From an uncultured Ezakiella sp. (GTDB lineage Bacteria > Bacillota > Clostridia > Tissierellales > Peptoniphilaceae): a DNA stretch of 9,415 nucleotides. The position numbers were made by a program, and so were the translations under genes. Below, piece by piece: positions 6,404-9,415 of this stretch (the stretch's first letter is position 1; every line of letters begins with the position of its first letter). Where the stretch lies: the NCBI GenBank assembly GCA_947293975.1, contig CAMYPV010000048.1:1-9415 (forward strand), read 5' to 3'. A model generated the notes under the pieces. That model saw only the letters and a program-made list of their open reading frames with translations, was not told the DNA's origin and made no database searches.

Positions 6404-7234
6404 ATGAAGCTTAAGAGAAATATAATCATTGCATTATTACTAGTACTTTTTAGTACAAGTATATTTGCAAAGGAAAATATAGATGTAACTAATTTTGTTC
6501 AGAAAATCAATATAGGAGAAAAAACAATCGACCTGCCTTCTATTGTTTATAAAAACGAAAATTATATAAAACTAAGGGATTTTTCTTTTGTTCTAAAGAA
6601 CATAAAAAAAGACTTTAAAATTATCTATAACAACAAACAAAAACAAATTTCTGCAATTACTGCATACCCTTACGAAGCCATTGGCACTGAACTTACAAAA
6701 ATTGACGACGTAAAAAAGGCCGTCATCAGTTCAGCAAAATTTGACATTAACAATAAACAACTAGATTTTAATGCCATAACAGTCAAAGGACACAACTATT
6801 TTAGATTAAGAGATTTGTGCAGTGCATTTAATATTGATATCACATATGATATCACCGAAGGAGTTGCATATATGAAAGAATTAATAAACGATACAAAAGT
6901 CGTTGAAGCTGGCGAATCATTATCTTATACTAATGTTGAAACGTTAAATCCACTAAATGACGAAGGCTTTATTTCATCTGTAAAAGATAATAAACTAAAA
7001 GTTACTTTTTGCAAAAAATTTAACACAGGCGGATACCAATTGAGATGTGAACGCGTAGTATATGATGGTACAGATATAATTATTAGACCTCTAATAATTA
7101 GCCCCCCACTTCATACAATGGTAACTCAAGCCATCACTTATCCAAATTGCACAATAGAAATCAACATCGAAGGTGTCAAACCAGGATATGGTATAAGAGT
7201 TGAAGGCGTCGAGCAAAAATTATTAACAGAATAA
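6404..7234 (+). CDS. Secreted stalk-domain protein with PrcB_C-like C-terminus
   Basis: A 276-aa protein with a typical signal peptide: MKLKRN, a hydrophobic core, then probable cleavage after SIFA (residue 22). There is no lipobox Cys, so it should be secreted or loosely wall-associated. Two copies of the stalk (copper amine oxidase N-terminal-like) motif follow: IGEKTIDLP...YIKLRDFSFVL (about 37-65) and INNKQLDF...YFRLRDLCSAFNID (about 113-145). These domains do not carry amine oxidase activity. The C-terminal part (about 190-256) matches the PrcB_C pattern, with NTGGYQL at 207-213 and MVTQAITYP at 239-247. AAGGAGG lies 6-7 bases before the ATG. It probably shares the yitT-like gene's promoter and ends at its own terminator. 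Domain calls are by eye; the cellular role and any protease partner are unknown. Confidence 0.78.
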   Translation: MKLKRNIIIALLLVLFSTSIFAKENIDVTNFVQKINIGEKTIDLPSIVYKNENYIKLRDFSFVLKNIKKDFKIIYNNKQKQISAITAYPYEAIGTELTKIDDVKKAVISSAKFDINNKQLDFNAITVKGHNYFRLRDLCSAFNIDITYDITEGVAYMKELINDTKVVEAGESLSYTNVETLNPLNDEGFISSVKDNKLKVTFCKKFNTGGYQLRCERVVYDGTDIIIRPLIISPPLHTMVTQAITYPNCTIEINIEGVKPGYGIRVEGVEQKLLTE

Positions 7235-7239
7235 AATTT

Positions 7240-7275
7240 AAGCTTGTTAGATTATTAATTCTAACAAGCTTTTTG
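7240..7275 (+). terminator. Rho-independent terminator after the stalk-domain gene
   Basis: A 12-bp perfect stem, AAGCTTGTTAGA (7240-7251) with TCTAACAAGCTT (7260-7271), has an 8-base loop and ends in a run of five Ts (7271-7275). It starts 5 bases after the stop codon. Confidence 0.9.
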
Positions 7276-7276
7276 T

Positions 7277-7305
7277 TTGCAAATTTTTAAATATAGGAGT
7301 ATAAT
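7277..7305 (+). promoter_or_regulatory. Promoter of the C69 dipeptidase gene
   Basis: TTGCAA (7277-7282), a 17-bp spacer and a perfect TATAAT (7300-7305) fit a housekeeping promoter, with a start near 7312. A second candidate is the extended -10 TGATACAAT (TG at 7317-7318, TACAAT at 7320-7325), which lacks a good -35. Confidence 0.65.
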
Positions 7306-7315
7306 AAAAACATAG

Positions 7316-7332
7316 TTGATACAATTTATCAA
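7316..7332. promoter_or_regulatory. Inverted repeat, candidate operator for the dipeptidase gene
   Basis: A perfect 6-bp inverted repeat TTGATA-N5-TATCAA lies about 4-20 bases after the predicted transcription start and 21 bases before the ATG. Its position suits a repressor site. The stem is too AT-rich and short for a terminator. No regulator gene is nearby to assign. Confidence 0.4.
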
Positions 7333-7353
7333 TAGAATGAAAGGAGAATTATT

Positions 7354-8835
7354 ATGGCATGTACAACAATTTTAGTTGGTAAAAAAGCAAGCTACGATGG
7401 CTCAACACTCGTAGCAAGAAATGAGGACTCCCCTTCAGGAATGTTTAACCCTAAAAAATTTATCGTAGTTAAACCTGAAGATCAACCAAGAAAATATAAA
7501 TCGGTAATTTCAAAAGTTGAAATTGAATTGCCAGACAATCCATTAAGATATACTTGTATGCCTAATGCCGTTGATGACGAAGGCGTATGGGGTGCATGTG
7601 GCGTTAATGAACTTAATGTTTCGATGACAGCAACAGAAACTCTAACAACAAACGAAAGAGTTTTAGCAGCAGATCCACTGGTATACTATATCCCAGCAAA
7701 AGATGGAGAAAAAGAAGTTTTCGGCGGTATTGGAGAAGAAGATATGGTTACTCTTGTATTACCATATATTAAATCGGCTCGTGACGGTGTAGCTCGTCTT
7801 GGTTCTTTATTAGAAAAATATGGAACTTACGAAATGAATGGCATTGCATTCCAAGATGTTGATGAAATTTGGTGGCTAGAAACAATTGGAGGTCATCATT
7901 GGATTGCAAGACGTGTTCCAGATGAATGCTATGTAATAATGCCAAATCAACTCGGACTCGACCATTTTGATCTTGACGACGCATTGGGTGAACAAAAAGA
8001 ATTTATGTGTTCAAAGGATTTAAAAGAATTCATTGAAAAATATCATCTAGATTTATCATTTGATGGCAATTTAAATCCACGTGACGCATTTGGAAGCCAC
8101 AGCGATGCAGACCACACTTACAACACTCCACGTGCTTGGATACTACAAAGATTTTTTAATCCTACAACATATTATTGGGATGGAATTGATGCTGATTTTA
8201 CACCAGAGTCTGACAATATTCCATGGATGATGATTCCTGAACGCAAAATCACTGTTGAAGATATTAAATACGCATTATCTCATCACTTCCAAGGAACAGA
8301 ATATGACTGCTACGCAAGACATACTGACGGCATTCTAAAGGGTAAATTTAGACCAATCGGAATTAACCGTAACAACTTTATGGGACTTGTTCAAATCAGA
8401 CCATATATGCCAGAAGCTATACGCTCAATTGAATGGTTAAGTCTTGGCTCTAACGTATTCAATGCTGTTGTTCCATTCTATGCAAATGTTTTAGATACAC
8501 CTAACTATTTGAAGAATACTACAAATACAGTTACAACAGATGATTTCTACTGGACAAACAGACTTGTTGCTGCACTTGCAGATGCACATTATTCACAAAC
8601 AGCAAGTCATATCGAAAGATATCAACAAGCATGTCAATCAAAACTAAGCGAATTCATTAATAAAACTGATGCCGATTTCTTAAAAGACAACGTTTCTAAT
8701 GTAAATGAATTCTTACAAAAAGCAAATGACAAAATCGCTGATGAATTAAAAGTTCAAACAATTGATTTATTAGATAAAGTATTGTACACAGCAAGTTGCA
8801 ATATGAAAAACGGTTTTGCAAGATCAGACGCATAA
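7354..8835 (+). CDS. pepD: C69 family dipeptidase
   Basis: A 493-aa N-terminal-nucleophile hydrolase of the PepD/C69 family, near the usual length. It hydrolyses a range of dipeptides in the cytosol, the last step of peptide use. The family start MACTTILVGKKASYDGSTLVARNEDSP (split here at residues 1-27) carries the nucleophile Cys3, which must become N-terminal by removal of Met-Ala; Arg22, Asn23 and Asp25 are the conserved set after it. Further family segments are WGACGVNELNVSMTATE (76-92) and GIAFQDVDEIWWLETIGGHH (about 158-177). No export signal. AAGGAG lies 7 bases before the ATG. It is flanked by a terminator on each side, so it is transcribed alone. Exact dipeptide preference cannot be read from the sequence. 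Confidence 0.93.
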   Translation: MACTTILVGKKASYDGSTLVARNEDSPSGMFNPKKFIVVKPEDQPRKYKSVISKVEIELPDNPLRYTCMPNAVDDEGVWGACGVNELNVSMTATETLTTNERVLAADPLVYYIPAKDGEKEVFGGIGEEDMVTLVLPYIKSARDGVARLGSLLEKYGTYEMNGIAFQDVDEIWWLETIGGHHWIARRVPDECYVIMPNQLGLDHFDLDDALGEQKEFMCSKDLKEFIEKYHLDLSFDGNLNPRDAFGSHSDADHTYNTPRAWILQRFFNPTTYYWDGIDADFTPESDNIPWMMIPERKITVEDIKYALSHHFQGTEYDCYARHTDGILKGKFRPIGINRNNFMGLVQIRPYMPEAIRSIEWLSLGSNVFNAVVPFYANVLDTPNYLKNTTNTVTTDDFYWTNRLVAALADAHYSQTASHIERYQQACQSKLSEFINKTDADFLKDNVSNVNEFLQKANDKIADELKVQTIDLLDKVLYTASCNMKNGFARSDA

Positions 8836-8841
8836 AATTTT

Positions 8842-8863
8842 AGCCACCATTTTGGTGGCTTTT
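8842..8863 (+). terminator. Terminator after the dipeptidase gene
   Basis: An 8-bp stem, AGCCACCA (8842-8849) with TGGTGGCT (8853-8860), has a TTT loop and is followed by a short T run (8860-8863). It begins 6 bases after the stop. The T tract is short, so termination may be partial. Confidence 0.8.
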
Positions 8864-8891
8864 ACATATTTATTCAAAATTTTTTCAAAAT

Positions 8892-8913
8892 AAAAAACCA
8901 GCCGAAGCTGGTT
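8892..8913 (-). terminator. Terminator after rpsO
   Basis: On the minus strand, AACCAGC-TTCG-GCTGGTT (8913-8896) forms a 7-bp stem capped by the very stable UUCG tetraloop, followed by a T run (8897-8892). It begins 4 bases after the rpsO stop. Confidence 0.9.
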
Positions 8914-8917
8914 AAAA

Positions 8918-9184
8918 TTATCCTCTGATTTCGAGTTTTTCGATTAACTCACGATATCCATCAAGATTTGTTCTCTTTAGATATTTCATAAGTCCTTTTC
9001 TCTTACCTACCATTTTTAATAGACCACGTCTTGAGTGATGGTCTTTTGGATTTGCTTTTAAGTGTTCATTTAATTCATTGATACGTGCTGTTAGAATAGC
9101 AATTTGTACTTCTGATGAACCTGTGTCATTTGCATGTGTTTGGTAAGATTCAATAATGTTCTTTTTGATTTCACCTTTAATCAT
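8918..9184 (-). CDS. rpsO: 30S ribosomal protein S15
   Basis: An 88-aa protein, exactly the family length. S15 binds the 16S rRNA central-domain three-way junction early in 30S assembly and contacts 23S rRNA in the intersubunit bridge. The signature region is clear: THANDTGSSEVQIAILTARI (16-35), LNEHLKANPKDHHSRRGLL (38-56) and KRKGLMKYLKRTNLDGY (61-77). AGGAGG (9196-9191) is 6 bases before the ATG at 9184. It is transcribed alone from its own promoter, with a leader of about 75 bases and a UUCG-capped terminator. No pnp gene follows within this window, unlike the common rpsO-pnp order. Confidence 0.98.
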   Translation of the reverse strand: MIKGEIKKNIIESYQTHANDTGSSEVQIAILTARINELNEHLKANPKDHHSRRGLLKMVGKRKGLMKYLKRTNLDGYRELIEKLEIRG

Positions 9185-9190
9185 AATTTA

Positions 9191-9260
9191 CCTCCTAATA
9201 GTTATTCACCAAGACAAAGAATCAGGATGAGGTTAACCCAAGACCCTTGCCAAGGTACTC
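9191..9260 (-). promoter_or_regulatory. Structured rpsO leader with Shine-Dalgarno-sequestering helix (candidate S15 autoregulatory site)
   Basis: In the transcript, UCCUGAU (9227-9221) can pair over 7 positions, one of them G-U, with AUUAGGA (9199-9193), which contains AGGA of the Shine-Dalgarno. A 5' hairpin CCUU-GGC-AAGG (9255-9245) and the palindrome GGUUAACC (9238-9231) lie upstream. GUCUUGG occurs twice (9244-9238 and 9215-9209), the second copy in the loop of the sequestering helix. Autoregulation of S15 through mRNA leaders is established in several bacteria with differing structures. That this leader does so is inference. Confidence 0.5.
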
Positions 9261-9264
9261 ATAT

Positions 9265-9294
9265 ATGATAACATAAATCGATTATTTTGTAAAG
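9265..9294 (-). promoter_or_regulatory. rpsO promoter
   Basis: On the minus strand, TTTACA (9294-9289), an 18-bp spacer and TATCAT (9270-9265) form a good housekeeping promoter. TG (9273-9272) before the -10 makes it extended. Transcription should start near 9258, giving a leader of about 75 bases. The -35 overlaps the remnant of the upstream frame that ends at 9282. Confidence 0.72.
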
Positions 9295-9332
9295 CCTTTA
9301 TTAAGTCTAACGGCAGTTTCAGTATGACATTT

Positions 9333-9415
9333 TTATTGCTGTATATTATAACCTAAAGTGATGTATTCTTTTATAGAGTTATCATTAATCAATAAATGTG
9401 CTGCAAATATATTTG
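9333..9415 (-). CDS. C-terminal end of a probable ImmA/IrrE-type metallopeptidase (partial, possibly decayed)
   Basis: The frame enters from the right edge and reads 26 residues (NIFAAHLLIND, then NSIKEYITLGYNIQQ) to a TAA at 9335-9333. The ANxFAAxLL(I/M)P-like segment, followed by a helix and a YxxxQ(I/x)A-like start, is what is seen after the zinc site in ImmA/IrrE (COG2856) proteins. The HExxH motif would lie outside the window. After the stop the same frame continues for 16 codons (KCHTETAVRLNKGFTK) to a TAA at 9284-9282. That stretch resembles the family's last helix, so the TAA at 9333 may be a premature stop. The assignment rests on a short segment. Confidence 0.45.
   Translation of the reverse strand, partial: NIFAAHLLINDNSIKEYITLGYNIQQ

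Noticed and set aside
6835..6855. GATATC-N6-GATATC dyad
   Set aside because: It lies inside the stalk-domain coding region and encodes the conserved-looking IDITYDIT strand; AT-rich codons explain it without a regulatory role.
1..9415. Search for tRNA, rRNA, insertion sequences, phage genes, CRISPR arrays and classic riboswitches
   Set aside because: No tRNA-like cloverleaf, transposase motif, terminal inverted repeats, phage structural genes or known riboswitch core was recognised by eye. Every gap over 100 bases is accounted for by promoters, leaders or the edge fragment.

Overview
The window is strongly AT-rich DNA with purine-rich Shine-Dalgarno sites (AGGAGG type), short intergenic gaps, overlapping genes and U-tracted hairpin terminators. 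These features, with the protein families present (DUF2089, LiaX/YvlB-like DUF4097, YitT, C69 dipeptidase, stalk-domain secreted protein), point to a low-GC Gram-positive bacterium (Bacillota). An anaerobic clostridial or Tissierellia/Peptoniphilaceae-type organism fits best, but the genus cannot be fixed from this sequence. TGG is used for Trp and TGA serves as a stop, so the genetic code is standard.

Layout. (1) Positions 72-2643 hold a plus-strand operon behind a strong promoter: a zinc-ribbon/HTH DUF2089 protein, a DUF4097 protein resembling LiaX/YvlB that overlaps it by 4 bp, and a threonine-aldolase-type PLP enzyme. A terminator follows. (2) Positions 5463-2654 hold a minus-strand operon: a glycerate-dehydrogenase-like D-2-hydroxyacid dehydrogenase, a shortened and degenerate glycerate-kinase-like protein, and malic enzyme. 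The three reading frames overlap (4 bp and 20 bp), so translation is probably coupled. (3) Positions 5487-7275 hold a divergent plus-strand pair: a YitT-family membrane protein and a secreted protein with two stalk-type (copper-amine-oxidase N-like) repeats and a PrcB_C-like C-terminus. (4) Positions 7277-8863 hold a single-gene unit for a C69 dipeptidase, with an inverted repeat just downstream of its promoter. (5) Positions 8892-9294 hold rpsO (ribosomal protein S15) on the minus strand, with a structured leader that can sequester its own Shine-Dalgarno site. Upstream of rpsO, at the right edge, is the C-terminal end of an apparent ImmA/IrrE-type metallopeptidase, possibly decayed. A tentative gene start runs off the left edge on the minus strand.

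How the genes fit together. Most of the window is central metabolism and peptide or amino-acid use: hydroxyacid and glycerate redox chemistry, malate to pyruvate, threonine/serine cleavage, dipeptide hydrolysis. The DUF2089 + LiaX-like pair looks like an envelope-stress or regulatory module. I see no phage, insertion sequence, CRISPR array, tRNA or rRNA. I found no clear large undescribed system. The best leads are the retained pseudo-glycerate-kinase in the malic enzyme operon, the helical module shared by the DUF2089 and LiaX-like neighbours, and the rpsO leader.
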